Assembly: GCF_013314535.1 (NCBI RefSeq)
Contig: NZ_JABUAE010000002.1
Span: forward strand, 186,001 to 250,000
Reading direction: 5' to 3'
DNA: 64,000 nt
Origin: Bacillus sp. Xin1
GTDB lineage: Bacteria > Bacillota > Bacilli > Bacillales > Bacillaceae_G
Positions 15,342 through 25,186 of this stretch are shown here, piece by piece. Under the pieces are notes generated by a model that saw nothing but the letters and a program-made list of their open reading frames with translations, did no database searches and had not been told where the DNA came from. The first letter of the stretch is position 1. Every line of letters starts with the position of its first letter. A program made the position numbers and the translations under genes.

Positions 15342-17471
15342 ATGTTTTCCATTGCTCATAAAAAAATTAGACCTATTGTTTCTCTACCTATCGATCAACC
15401 CGAAAAGGAATGGAGTATAGATGTTAACAATATAAAAGAATCTTTTTTATTTCTAAAAAGAGAAGATCAACTATTTGCATACGTCCATGTGAAGGATCTG
15501 CTATTAAAAAGTGAGGGAGTAACTACCCAAGCATTGCTTTCAAATGCTGTTTCACTAGATACAATCTGTCATCTTAGCAAAAATATTTCTTTGACAGCTC
15601 TCTTTCAAATTATAGGGGCACCCATTGCCATTGTAAAAAATGAAGCAGGAGAGTTAACGGGATACATACGAAGAGAGGATGTTTTTGCAGAATTATTTAA
15701 ACAAGAAAATAAAAATGTAGATATACTGAAAATCATTTTAACGTCTATTCCAATGGGGATTTTTGTAGTAGACCGTGAAAAGAAGATTGTAAATTGTAAT
15801 GAATCTGGTTTGAAGATGATTAAATCTACTCCTGAAAAAGTTATGAATGTACCAGCCGAACAGATTTTTAATGGAGAACATATTAATACTGTATTTACAA
15901 CGGGAAAAACGATTTTAAACCAACTACAAATAACAAATGAGATGGGAGTATTAGTTGACTACAGTCCTATCCCAAACTTTGATCAAAGAATCGAAGGAAT
16001 GGTTATTATTGTGCAAGATTTACCGATGGTTGAGGATATGGCTATGGAAATTGAATATATAAAGGATTTAAATAAAGATTTACATGCAATCTTATCTAGT
16101 ATTTACGATGAAATATTAGTTGTTAATCATAAAGGGGAATTAATCCGTTATAGTGAAACCGTTATCAATGATTTTTGGGGAAGAGATTTGAAAGATCTTC
16201 TAGGAAAAAATCTTTTAGACTTAGAAAAGAAAGGATTATTTAGTCCATCTGTTACGCGATTAGTGCTAGAACAAAAGAAAAAGGTATCCATTGTACAAGA
16301 AACAAAAAGTGGTAGAAAGATATTAGCAGTTGGAAATCCTGTATTTAATGAAAATGGAGAGCTTCACCGCATTATTATCGCTTCAAGGGATATTACAGAG
16401 GCAACAAGATTAAAGACGGAATTGCATGAGATAAAAAAGATATCTGAGCAATATAAAAAAGAGTTGGATAGCTTTAAAAATAAAGATCGCTTTCTTAAAA
16501 AACTGATTTATTGTAGTCCAAAAATGGAACAAATTATTAATCAAGCAAAAAAAATAGCTGACTTTTCTTCAAATGTTTTGATTTCTGGAGAATCGGGCGT
16601 CGGAAAGGAAGTGATTGCACAAGCAATTCATCAACTTGGAAACAGGTCGTCAAAGCCGTTTTTAAAATTAAACTGTGGTGCGATTCCAGAGACTTTGTTA
16701 GAAAGTGAATTGTTTGGCTATACGAAGGGTGCTTTTACGGGTGCAGATAAAAATGGAAAAGAAGGATATTTTAAGCGGGCAGATCAAGGGATTTTATTTT
16801 TGGATGAGATTGGAGAAATGCCGTTACATCTGCAAGTAAAATTACTTAGAGTGTTACAAGAACAAGAAGTAATTCCAATTGGAAGCACGATACCTACAAA
16901 AATAAATGTTCAAATTATTGCTGCCACAAATAAAAGTCTTGAAAAAATGGTGGAGGCTGGCACGTTCCGGGAAGATTTATTTTATCGCTTAAATGTAATC
17001 CCCCTGCAAGTTCCTCCGCTTAGAGAACGAATGGAAGATGTTCCGGTACTCGCGTTTCATTTTTTACAGCAGTTAAATGAAAAATATAATAGAAACTATC
17101 ATTTAACTCCGGATGCACTTAATTTACTAGAGTTTTATTCATGGCCCGGAAATGTAAGAGAATTACAGAATATGATTGAACGTTTAGTTGTATCAGCAGA
17201 TGATGCTGTTATTGATGCTGAATTTGTTAGTAAATTTTTAACTCCTGGATATGATTTTAAAAAATCAAAGCCGGTAATTACAAGGGTTTTACCATTACAA
17301 GAAGCATTGCATTCTGTAGAAGAGCAATTAATTTTACTTGCGATGAAGCAGTATAGAACAACAACAAAGGCAGCAAAGGCCCTTGGAATAAGTCAGTCTT
17401 CTGTTAGTCGTAAATATCAAAAAATCATGAATGAAAAGGAAATAGCGGTTGATACAATTTCATATTTTTAA
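15342..17471 (+). CDS. Sigma-54-dependent transcriptional activator (CBS-like, PAS, AAA+, Fis-type HTH)
   Basis: 709 residues. An N-terminal region (about 1-120) resembles a CBS pair, followed by two PAS-like domains (about 128-235 and 246-355), then the AAA+ module: Walker A GESGVGKE (415-422), the sigma-54 contact loop GAFTGA (463-468), Walker B ILFLDEIGE (484-492). The C-terminal Fis-type helix-turn-helix is TTKAAKALGISQSSVSRKY. ATG start after AAAGGAGGAG. It sits inside a cluster with three sigma-54 promoters and is their likely activator; PAS or CBS domains would sense a pathway ligand. Confidence 0.93.
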   Translation: MFSIAHKKIRPIVSLPIDQPEKEWSIDVNNIKESFLFLKREDQLFAYVHVKDLLLKSEGVTTQALLSNAVSLDTICHLSKNISLTALFQIIGAPIAIVKNEAGELTGYIRREDVFAELFKQENKNVDILKIILTSIPMGIFVVDREKKIVNCNESGLKMIKSTPEKVMNVPAEQIFNGEHINTVFTTGKTILNQLQITNEMGVLVDYSPIPNFDQRIEGMVIIVQDLPMVEDMAMEIEYIKDLNKDLHAILSSIYDEILVVNHKGELIRYSETVINDFWGRDLKDLLGKNLLDLEKKGLFSPSVTRLVLEQKKKVSIVQETKSGRKILAVGNPVFNENGELHRIIIASRDITEATRLKTELHEIKKISEQYKKELDSFKNKDRFLKKLIYCSPKMEQIINQAKKIADFSSNVLISGESGVGKEVIAQAIHQLGNRSSKPFLKLNCGAIPETLLESELFGYTKGAFTGADKNGKEGYFKRADQGILFLDEIGEMPLHLQVKLLRVLQEQEVIPIGSTIPTKINVQIIAATNKSLEKMVEAGTFREDLFYRLNVIPLQVPPLRERMEDVPVLAFHFLQQLNEKYNRNYHLTPDALNLLEFYSWPGNVRELQNMIERLVVSADDAVIDAEFVSKFLTPGYDFKKSKPVITRVLPLQEALHSVEEQLILLAMKQYRTTTKAAKALGISQSSVSRKYQKIMNEKEIAVDTISYF

Positions 17472-17482
17472 AGGAGAAAGGG

Positions 17483-17510
17483 AGGAGTCTACATGGACTC
17501 CTTCTTTTTT
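17483..17510 (+). terminator. Terminator after the activator gene
   Basis: AGGAGTC (17483-17489) pairs with GACTCCT (17496-17502), followed by TCTTTTTT. Confidence 0.75.
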
Positions 17511-17538
17511 GTTGTAATTATGCGAAATGTCATAACCT

Positions 17539-17552
17539 ATGCAAAAATGCAT
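17539..17552 (+). promoter_or_regulatory. Candidate activator binding site (UAS), copy 2
   Basis: ATGCA-AAAA-TGCAT (within the longer palindrome TATGCAAAAATGCATA, 17538-17553), about 170 bp upstream of the sigma-54 promoter at 17725. Same motif as at 13170. Confidence 0.6.
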
Positions 17553-17616
17553 AATTTTGTGTGGTTTATTCCATATCAATGGGCAGGAAAACCATTTAGA
17601 GAGTAACTAAGAGGAT

Positions 17617-17685
17617 AGGTGGAGACCGGACTGCCGGTAAAGCCCGATTGGTGAAGGCTGATTAAAGTTTCACCTTATTTAAGAA
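17617..17685 (+). repeat. Short copy of a dispersed repeat in the sigma-54 promoter region
   Basis: AGCCCGATTGGTGAAGGCT followed by GATTAAAGTTTCAC matches the end of the GC-rich repeat at 53173-53265, except that the hairpin insert of the latter is missing. It lies between the UAS at 17539 and the promoter at 17725, and fills most of the 17511-17724 gap. Confidence 0.6.
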
Positions 17686-17724
17686 AATATTCAGTTTTTG
17701 TATGATTACTTCGTATTTTAAATG

Positions 17725-17741
17725 TTGGCACAATTATTGCT
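17725..17741 (+). promoter_or_regulatory. Sigma-54 promoter of the aldehyde dehydrogenase/aminotransferase operon
   Basis: TTGGCAC, AATTA, TTGCT: perfect -24/-12 spacing, 42 bases before the GTG start at 17783. Confidence 0.92.
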
Positions 17742-17782
17742 TATATAATATATGAACGATCGACAAAGGGGGATTATATACA

Positions 17783-19276
17783 GTGCTAGATTTAAAAATG
17801 TATGTAAACGGTGAATGGAGAGATTCTAGTAATCAAGAGAAAAGATCGATTATTAACCCTGCGAATGGCAAGGTTATCGCATATGCACCTGAGGGAACGA
17901 TTGAGGATGCAAAATACGCGATTGGAGTGGCGAGAGCAACTTTTGATAGCGGAATTTGGTCAGAAACATCCGCAGCTGAAAGAGCGTCTTATTTATTTAA
18001 AATTGCAGATGAGATTGATAAAAATATGGAAGAACTTACGCGTCTCGAGACGATGGATAATGGGAAAACGCATCGCGAGGCAGAAGGGGATATTGGGGAT
18101 GCAGCAGCTTGTTTCCGCTATTATGCAGGGCTGATTACAAAGCCAGACGGACAAACATATCATGTAGCTGATCCGATGCAAGCTATGGTAGTGAGAGAGC
18201 CAGTTGGTGTTTGTGGCTTAATCGTTCCTTGGAATTATCCGTTATTAATGAGTGTATGGAAAATTGCACCTGCTTTAGCAGCTGGAAACACGATTGTGTT
18301 TAAACCTTCTGAAGTGACACCAATCACTGCAACGAAACTATTTGAAATTCTTGAGAAAGTAGAGTTGCCAAAAGGTGTTGCCAATATGGTGATGGGAGCT
18401 GGACCAACAGTAGGAAATGAGATTGCAGCAAGTAATAAAGTTGATATGATTTCCTTTACGGGCGGAACAAAAACAGGAAAACACATCATGAGAACAGCGG
18501 CAGATAATATGAAAAAGATTTCGCTAGAACTTGGCGGGAAATCTCCAAATATTATTTTTGCAGATGCAGATTTTGAAACGGCTGTTGATTATGCATTATT
18601 TGGTATTTATGCAGGTTCTGGACAAGTATGTTCAGCGGGATCAAGAATCCTTGTAGAAGAAAGCGTTTACGATAAATTTGTTAGTTGTTTCGTAGAACGA
18701 GCAAAACAAATTAATGTTGGACCTGGTGATAACCCAGAATCAGAGATGGGACCACTTGTAAGTCAAGAGCATATGGAAAAAGTATTACGCTATATTGAGA
18801 TTGGAAAAGACGAAGGAGCAGAAATTGCTTGCGGAGGAAAGCGGATACTAACAGATGGGAAAGGTGATGGTTTCTTTATTGAACCAACGGTCTTTGTCAA
18901 TGTAAAACCTGATATGCGTATTGTACAGGAAGAAATTTTTGGTCCTGTTGTAGTGATCCAAAAGTTTAAGGATGAACAGGAAGCAATTGAGCTAGCAAAT
19001 GGTACAGATTACGGCTTAGCTGGAGGTGTATTTACAGTTGATGGTGCAAAAGCGATGCGTGTAATCCGCAAGCTTCGCGCAGGAATTACTTGGATTAATA
19101 GTTATCATCCAACATACAATGAAGCACCTTGGGGTGGATATAAACAAAGTGGTATCGGTCGTAGTTTAGGAACGTTTGGTTTAGAGGAATTCCAAGAAAT
19201 TAAGCAGATTAATATAAATTTAGAAGTAGAACCAATTGGTTGGTTTGCAAATAAAAAAACTATAGGAGTGAAATAG
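17783..19276 (+). CDS. NAD(P)-dependent aldehyde dehydrogenase
   Basis: 497 residues, the full aldehyde dehydrogenase length. The catalytic Glu is in LELGGKSPN, the catalytic Cys in GSGQVCSAGSR, and the Asn in VPWNYPLL. Overall it looks like the betaine/aminoaldehyde dehydrogenase branch. GTG start after GGGGGAT. The direct coupling to a putrescine-type aminotransferase (stop and start abut at 19276/19277) suggests it oxidises 4-aminobutanal or 5-aminopentanal to the amino acid. Betaine aldehyde as a substrate is not excluded. Confidence 0.9.
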   Translation: MLDLKMYVNGEWRDSSNQEKRSIINPANGKVIAYAPEGTIEDAKYAIGVARATFDSGIWSETSAAERASYLFKIADEIDKNMEELTRLETMDNGKTHREAEGDIGDAAACFRYYAGLITKPDGQTYHVADPMQAMVVREPVGVCGLIVPWNYPLLMSVWKIAPALAAGNTIVFKPSEVTPITATKLFEILEKVELPKGVANMVMGAGPTVGNEIAASNKVDMISFTGGTKTGKHIMRTAADNMKKISLELGGKSPNIIFADADFETAVDYALFGIYAGSGQVCSAGSRILVEESVYDKFVSCFVERAKQINVGPGDNPESEMGPLVSQEHMEKVLRYIEIGKDEGAEIACGGKRILTDGKGDGFFIEPTVFVNVKPDMRIVQEEIFGPVVVIQKFKDEQEAIELANGTDYGLAGGVFTVDGAKAMRVIRKLRAGITWINSYHPTYNEAPWGGYKQSGIGRSLGTFGLEEFQEIKQININLEVEPIGWFANKKTIGVK

Positions 19277-20659
<1,383 letters not shown>

Positions 20660-20689
20660 GTATTTTACACAATAACTTTTAAATACAAG

Positions 20690-20745
20690 CCAGTAAAACC
20701 ACCATTTCGCCTTTTTCCTTTCTTATTGGTTTTACTGGTTTTTAT
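20690..20745 (+). terminator. Terminator after the aminotransferase gene
   Basis: CCAGTAAAACCA (20690-20701) pairs perfectly with TGGTTTTACTGG (20727-20738), then T5. The next gene starts 17 bases later without a clear promoter, so partial read-through is likely. Confidence 0.75.
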
Positions 20746-20761
20746 TATAGGAGGATAAGGA

Positions 20762-21949
20762 GTGGGAGGAGCATTACAAGGGATTACAATTATTGATTTA
20801 TCTCGGGTTCTTGCGGGTCCTTTTTGTACGATGATTCTTGGTGATTTAGGGGCTGAAGTGATAAAAGTTGAGAATGTAGGAAATGGTGATGATACAAGGA
20901 GCTGGGGACCACCATTCGTAGAAGGGGAAAGTGCTTATTTTCTTTGTACGAATCGTAATAAAGAGTCGATAACATTAAATTTAAAGTCAGAAATGGGAAA
21001 GGATGTTTTGAAAAAGCTTGTTTCTCATGCGGATATTGTTGTGCAAAATTTTAAGCCTGGAACACTTGAGAGAATGGGACTTGGGTATGAAGTATTAAAA
21101 GAGGTGAAGGAAGATATTATTCTTGCCTCTATTAGTGGCTTTGGTCAAAGTGGTCCCACTTCCCATCTTCCTGGTTATGATTATATGATTCAAGCAATGA
21201 GCGGACTTATGAGTATAACGGGAGGAAGGGATGAAGGGCCTACAAAAGTAGGTGTTACCATTTCAGATGTACTTACAGGTCTTTTTACATGTATCGGAAT
21301 TTTAGCTGCCCTGCAGCACCGAAATAGAACAGGAGAAGGACAAGAAATTGATATTTCTTTATTTGATTCACAATTAGCGGCATTAGTAAATGTAGCGAGC
21401 AATTATTTATGTACAGGTGAATTACCAGAGAGACTTGGGAATCAGCATCCGAATATTGTTCCATATCAAGTATTCAAAGCAGAGAATGGGGATCTTGTTG
21501 TTGCGGTCGGAAATGATGAACAGTTTCATAGGTTGTGTTTGTTACTTAATAGGCAAGATCTATCCAGTTCAGAACGTTATAAAACAAATGCAGCTCGCCT
21601 TCAACATAAAGACGAGCTTGTAAATATGATTGCTATTGAAATGAAGAAAAAAAAGAAAGAGGAATGGCAACAACTTTTGGATGAGGCAGGGATTCCAAAT
21701 GGACAAATTCTTAATGTGAAAGAAGCGCTTGAAACAGAGCAAGCAGTGACGAGAGATATGACAATTCATATGGAACATCCGGTCATTGAAAATCTTAAAC
21801 TTGTAGGTTCTCCATTAAAACTTATGAAGACACCTGTGCAGATGCGAAAACATCCACCACTTCATGGAGAGCATACGGAACAAATCTTAGAAAGTCTAGG
21901 ATATTCTCAAAGCAACATTGCAGAAATGAAAAGAAATCAATGGATATAA
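20762..21949 (+). CDS. Family III CoA-transferase (CaiB/BaiF)
   Basis: 395 residues, GTG start after AGGAGGATAAGGA. N-terminal LSRVLAGPFCTMILGDLGAE and VQNFKPGTLERMGLGYE are family hallmarks; the catalytic Asp is in ISDVLTGLF. It moves CoA between carboxylates. Paired with an acyl-CoA dehydrogenase 13 bases downstream, in a cluster that oxidises an amine, it could activate glutarate (using succinyl-CoA) as human SUGCT does. That substrate is inference. Confidence 0.88.
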   Translation: MGGALQGITIIDLSRVLAGPFCTMILGDLGAEVIKVENVGNGDDTRSWGPPFVEGESAYFLCTNRNKESITLNLKSEMGKDVLKKLVSHADIVVQNFKPGTLERMGLGYEVLKEVKEDIILASISGFGQSGPTSHLPGYDYMIQAMSGLMSITGGRDEGPTKVGVTISDVLTGLFTCIGILAALQHRNRTGEGQEIDISLFDSQLAALVNVASNYLCTGELPERLGNQHPNIVPYQVFKAENGDLVVAVGNDEQFHRLCLLLNRQDLSSSERYKTNAARLQHKDELVNMIAIEMKKKKKEEWQQLLDEAGIPNGQILNVKEALETEQAVTRDMTIHMEHPVIENLKLVGSPLKLMKTPVQMRKHPPLHGEHTEQILESLGYSQSNIAEMKRNQWI

Positions 21950-21962
21950 GGAGGCAGTACAA

Positions 21963-23180
21963 ATGAATTTTTCGTTAACAGAAGAACAACAAAATGCTAG
22001 AAAAGTAGTGAGAGCGTTTGTGGATAATGAAATTATTCCATACATTAAAGAATGGGATGAAAAAGGGCATTTTGAACAAAAAATCTTGAAGCGCTTAGCA
22101 GAGTTACAGTTTATGGGCGTTTGTATCCCAGAACAATATGGCGGAGTGGGAATGGACTATAATACACTGGCTATTGTTTGTGAAGAATTAGAACGCGGTG
22201 ACACAGCTTTCCGTACAGCTGTATCTGTACATACGGGATTAAATAGCATGACACTTCTTCAATGGGGAACAGAAGAGCAGAAACAAAAGTATCTTGTTCC
22301 ACAAGCGAAAGGTGAAAAGATTGGGGCGTTTGGTTTAACGGAACCAAATGCAGGATCGGATGTCGTTGCGATGCAAACAACAGCGATAAAACAAGGGGAT
22401 TACTATGTATTAAATGGATCAAAAACGTGGATTTCGTTATGTGATGTTGCAGATCATTTCTTAATATTTGCGAAAACAAATTCGGAATTAAAGCACCGCG
22501 GTATTTCTTGTTTTATCGTAGAACGAACATTCCAAGGAGTATCGACAAAAGCGATAAAAGGAAAGCTTGGTATTAGGGCTGGAAATACAGGAGAAGTATT
22601 TTTAGATGATGTAAAAGTACCGGTAGAAAACCTTCTTGGTGAAGAAGGAGAAGGTTTTAAAATTGCAATGGCTTCATTAGATAACGGACGTTTTACAGTC
22701 GCGGCAGGGGCTTGTGGACTTATTCAAGCAAGCTTAGAAGCGAGTGTAAAATATTGTGAAGAGCGTAAAACATTTGGAAAAGAAATCGGAAAACATCAGC
22801 TTGTTCAGCAAATGATTGCGAAAATGTCTGCGAATCTAGAAATATCACGATTACTAGTTTATAAGGCAGGTTGGTTAAAAAATGAAGGGAAACGTAATAC
22901 AAAAGAAACATCTTTGGCAAAATGGATCGCTTGTGACGCTGCATTTGAAGCGGCAAATGACGCAGTGCAGGTGCACGGCGCCTATGGATATTCAAATGAA
23001 TTTCCTGTGGAGAGATATTTACGAAATGCAAAAGCACCTGTTATTTACGAAGGAACACGTGAGATTCATACAATCATGCAAGCAGAGTATGCACTTGGTT
23101 ATCGTTCTGATAAGGAACTTCGGAACATGTTACCGAAGTGGCCTTTTGAAGAAAGTGAGGCAGAAATGGTAACGAAATAG
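21963..23180 (+). CDS. Acyl-CoA dehydrogenase, possibly glutaryl-CoA dehydrogenase type
   Basis: 405 residues, ATG after AAGGAGG. FAD/acyl-CoA motifs: AFGLTEPNAGSD, WISLCDVADHF, DNGRFTVAAGA, and the catalytic Glu in VIYEGTREIHTIMQ. DTAFRTAVSVHTGL resembles the GYRSAMSVQ region of glutaryl-CoA dehydrogenases, where the Arg contacts the distal carboxylate. With the CoA-transferase before it, conversion of glutaryl-CoA to crotonyl-CoA is plausible; a general short-chain enzyme is the alternative. Confidence 0.88.
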   Translation: MNFSLTEEQQNARKVVRAFVDNEIIPYIKEWDEKGHFEQKILKRLAELQFMGVCIPEQYGGVGMDYNTLAIVCEELERGDTAFRTAVSVHTGLNSMTLLQWGTEEQKQKYLVPQAKGEKIGAFGLTEPNAGSDVVAMQTTAIKQGDYYVLNGSKTWISLCDVADHFLIFAKTNSELKHRGISCFIVERTFQGVSTKAIKGKLGIRAGNTGEVFLDDVKVPVENLLGEEGEGFKIAMASLDNGRFTVAAGACGLIQASLEASVKYCEERKTFGKEIGKHQLVQQMIAKMSANLEISRLLVYKAGWLKNEGKRNTKETSLAKWIACDAAFEAANDAVQVHGAYGYSNEFPVERYLRNAKAPVIYEGTREIHTIMQAEYALGYRSDKELRNMLPKWPFEESEAEMVTK

Positions 23181-23190
23181 AATAAGGAGA

Positions 23191-23225
23191 AAGGCAGTGT
23201 AACGAGAGTTGCACTGCCTTTTTAT
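23191..23225 (+). terminator. Terminator after the acyl-CoA dehydrogenase gene
   Basis: AAGGCAGTGTAAC (23191-23203) pairs with GTTGCACTGCCTT (23208-23220) with one mismatch, then T3. Confidence 0.85.
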
Positions 23226-23245
23226 TACATTGTAACTTACAAGTA

Positions 23246-23298
23246 TTTACATATCTTTTGTCTTAGTGTACTATTTAACTAGTACACTAAGACAAAAG
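23246..23298 (+). promoter_or_regulatory. GntR promoter and 19-bp palindromic operator
   Basis: Promoter TTTACA (23246-23251), 17 bp, TACTAT (23269-23274). An inverted repeat with perfect 19-base arms (CTTTTGTCTTAGTGTACTA, 23255-23273, and its complement 23280-23298) covers the -10 and start point. The AGTGTACT...AGTACACT core resembles operators of YtrA-type GntR repressors, so the operon is probably autorepressed. Confidence 0.8.
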
Positions 23299-23308
23299 GA
23301 GGGGGGAA

Positions 23309-23686
23309 ATGAAAATAGAGTTTTCTCCTAACATACCGATTTATATTCAGGTGATGGAATACATAAAAAAAGAAATTGTAACAGGTCACTTATCACCTGG
23401 TGACAAAATCCCATCTGTACGTGAATTAGCGAGTGAGTTACAAGTAAATCCAAATACAATTCAGCGTACATTTCAAGAATTAGAGAGAAAGGGGATTGTT
23501 GTGACACGTAGAGGAATGGGAAGATATGTAACAAACGAGGGAGAGAAAATTATGGAGCTGCGAAAAGATATGGCAAAAGAGTTGCTTCATTCTTTTATAA
23601 ATGGAATGGATCATTTAGGATTTTCAGAAGAAGAGATCCTCTCTATTCTTCGTTCTTCATTAGAAGAGAAAAGGGAGGAGAAATGA
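23309..23686 (+). CDS. GntR family transcriptional regulator, YtrA subfamily
   Basis: 125 residues. The winged helix is at the N-terminus (PIYIQVMEYIKKEIVTGHL, SVRELASELQVNPNTIQRTF, ELERKGIVVTRRGMGRYV), followed by the short C-terminal dimerisation tail of about 40 residues that defines YtrA repressors. ATG after AGGAGGGGGG. First gene of an ABC transporter operon, overlapping the next gene by 4 bases. YtrA regulators commonly respond to cell-envelope antibiotics; the signal here is unknown. Confidence 0.92.
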   Translation: MKIEFSPNIPIYIQVMEYIKKEIVTGHLSPGDKIPSVRELASELQVNPNTIQRTFQELERKGIVVTRRGMGRYVTNEGEKIMELRKDMAKELLHSFINGMDHLGFSEEEILSILRSSLEEKREEK

Positions 23687-24384
23687 TGAAAGATTTACTT
23701 CGTATTGAACAATTATGGAAGAGACATGGTTTGAAGATAGTTATTCGAGATGTAAATCTAGCGATTACAGAAGGGAAAATTATTGGTCTTGTTGGAGATA
23801 ATGGCAGTGGGAAGACGACATTATTAAAAATGATCGCAGGTTTACAACATCCTTCAGAAGGAAATATTACAGTTGCAGATCGAAACATTGGGGTAGAAAC
23901 GAAAAAGATTGTATCGTTTATGCCAGATCGTCCTATATTCGATGAATGGATGACTGTAAAAGATGCAATATTTTTCTATCGCGATTTTTATCAAGATTTC
24001 GATATGCAAAAAGCAGTGGATACAATTGCTGCGTTTAAAATACCGTTAGAAGAAAAAATTACAGCTTTATCAAAAGGGATAATTGAAAAGTTGCAACTTA
24101 TTTTAACATTTTCAAGAAAAGCAAAGCTATATATATTAGACGAACCCCTCGGAGGAATCGATCCTGTTTCCCGAGAGCATATGCTAGATCTTATTCTTCA
24201 ATTTTATCGTGAAGATTGTACAGTTATAATTTCTACGCATCTAATTAGTGAAATTGAAAATATTTTTGATGAAGTCATCTTTTTAAAGGATGGAGAAATT
24301 GTACTGCATGAAAACGTGGAAGAACTGCGTTTTCAAAAAGGGAAAGCCGTGACTGAGATGTTTAAGGAGGTGTTTGGAAAATGA
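23683..24384 (+). CDS. ABC transporter ATP-binding protein
   Basis: 233 residues. Walker A is GDNGSGKTT, Walker B YILDEPLGGIDP, H-loop STHLISEIE. The signature motif is LSKGIIEKLQL rather than LSGGQ, as in YtrB-type ATPases. Start ATG 23683 (or 23686) overlaps the GntR gene. Works with the membrane protein at 24381, with which it overlaps by 4 bases. Confidence 0.92.
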   Translation: MMKDLLRIEQLWKRHGLKIVIRDVNLAITEGKIIGLVGDNGSGKTTLLKMIAGLQHPSEGNITVADRNIGVETKKIVSFMPDRPIFDEWMTVKDAIFFYRDFYQDFDMQKAVDTIAAFKIPLEEKITALSKGIIEKLQLILTFSRKAKLYILDEPLGGIDPVSREHMLDLILQFYREDCTVIISTHLISEIENIFDEVIFLKDGEIVLHENVEELRFQKGKAVTEMFKEVFGK

Positions 24385-25172
24385 GTCAAACACTTCGGTA
24401 TTTATACAATTGTAATAAAAAGAAGATATGGTTGATTTACTTTGGGTTTATAACGATTTCATTAATTCTGTTATTTAATATAAAGGGATGCACAGGAGAA
24501 AGGCTGTCAATTAGACAAGATATAGCATTAATCGTATTTATATTATTATTTTGTATAGTTACATTTTCTATCTTTTTACTAGCAATTTCTTCTTTTCGAC
24601 GAGTAGTAAGGGGGACTATGATTCGGTATGCAGCAATTCCATCTAGGAAATATATATATGCACATTTGTTATTATTTGTAATCATGTTTACCCTGTTATC
24701 AGTAATAGGAATTATTTTTTTACATCTTCTTTCTATTAATATATATGAGAATAAAGCAAATGGAGAGGTACAACAAGCTATTAATAGTTTATACAATTAT
24801 GGGTTATTACACCATCTGTTCTCCCTCTTCTTATGGATTATAGATTTAGTAAGTACATTAGTTTCTCTGTATTTCCTAATCATAGTTGTAAAACTATTTA
24901 ATTTGAAATCCGCATTAAATAAAATGTTATTTATCATCTTATTTATTGTTTTCGGTGGAGTTCAATTTGTTATCACTAATATGCTAGATAAAATAAATGG
25001 TTATATATTTTCTATAAAAAATGTTGGAGTTATAGATAAAAATGGTTTTTTTAAAACATCTTTTTATTTTAGTGATGCTTCGAATATTTCTTATTTAATT
25101 TTTAGTTTATTGTCAATTTTTTTATTGGTGGTAATAACAAGTTATATCATCGATAAAAAACTAGAAGTCTAA
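24381..25172 (+). CDS. ABC transporter membrane protein
   Basis: 263 residues with about six hydrophobic segments (near 17-32, 48-70, 95-118, 150-175, 183-205, 235-256). The lysine-rich start (YNCNKKKIWLIYFG) and the lack of a recognisable domain fit a fast-evolving permease. AT-rich compared with its neighbours. Partner of the ATPase at 23683 by overlap and position. Confidence 0.8.
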   Translation: MSQTLRYLYNCNKKKIWLIYFGFITISLILLFNIKGCTGERLSIRQDIALIVFILLFCIVTFSIFLLAISSFRRVVRGTMIRYAAIPSRKYIYAHLLLFVIMFTLLSVIGIIFLHLLSINIYENKANGEVQQAINSLYNYGLLHHLFSLFLWIIDLVSTLVSLYFLIIVVKLFNLKSALNKMLFIILFIVFGGVQFVITNMLDKINGYIFSIKNVGVIDKNGFFKTSFYFSDASNISYLIFSLLSIFLLVVITSYIIDKKLEV

Positions 25173-25186
25173 AGGAGGAACAATCA

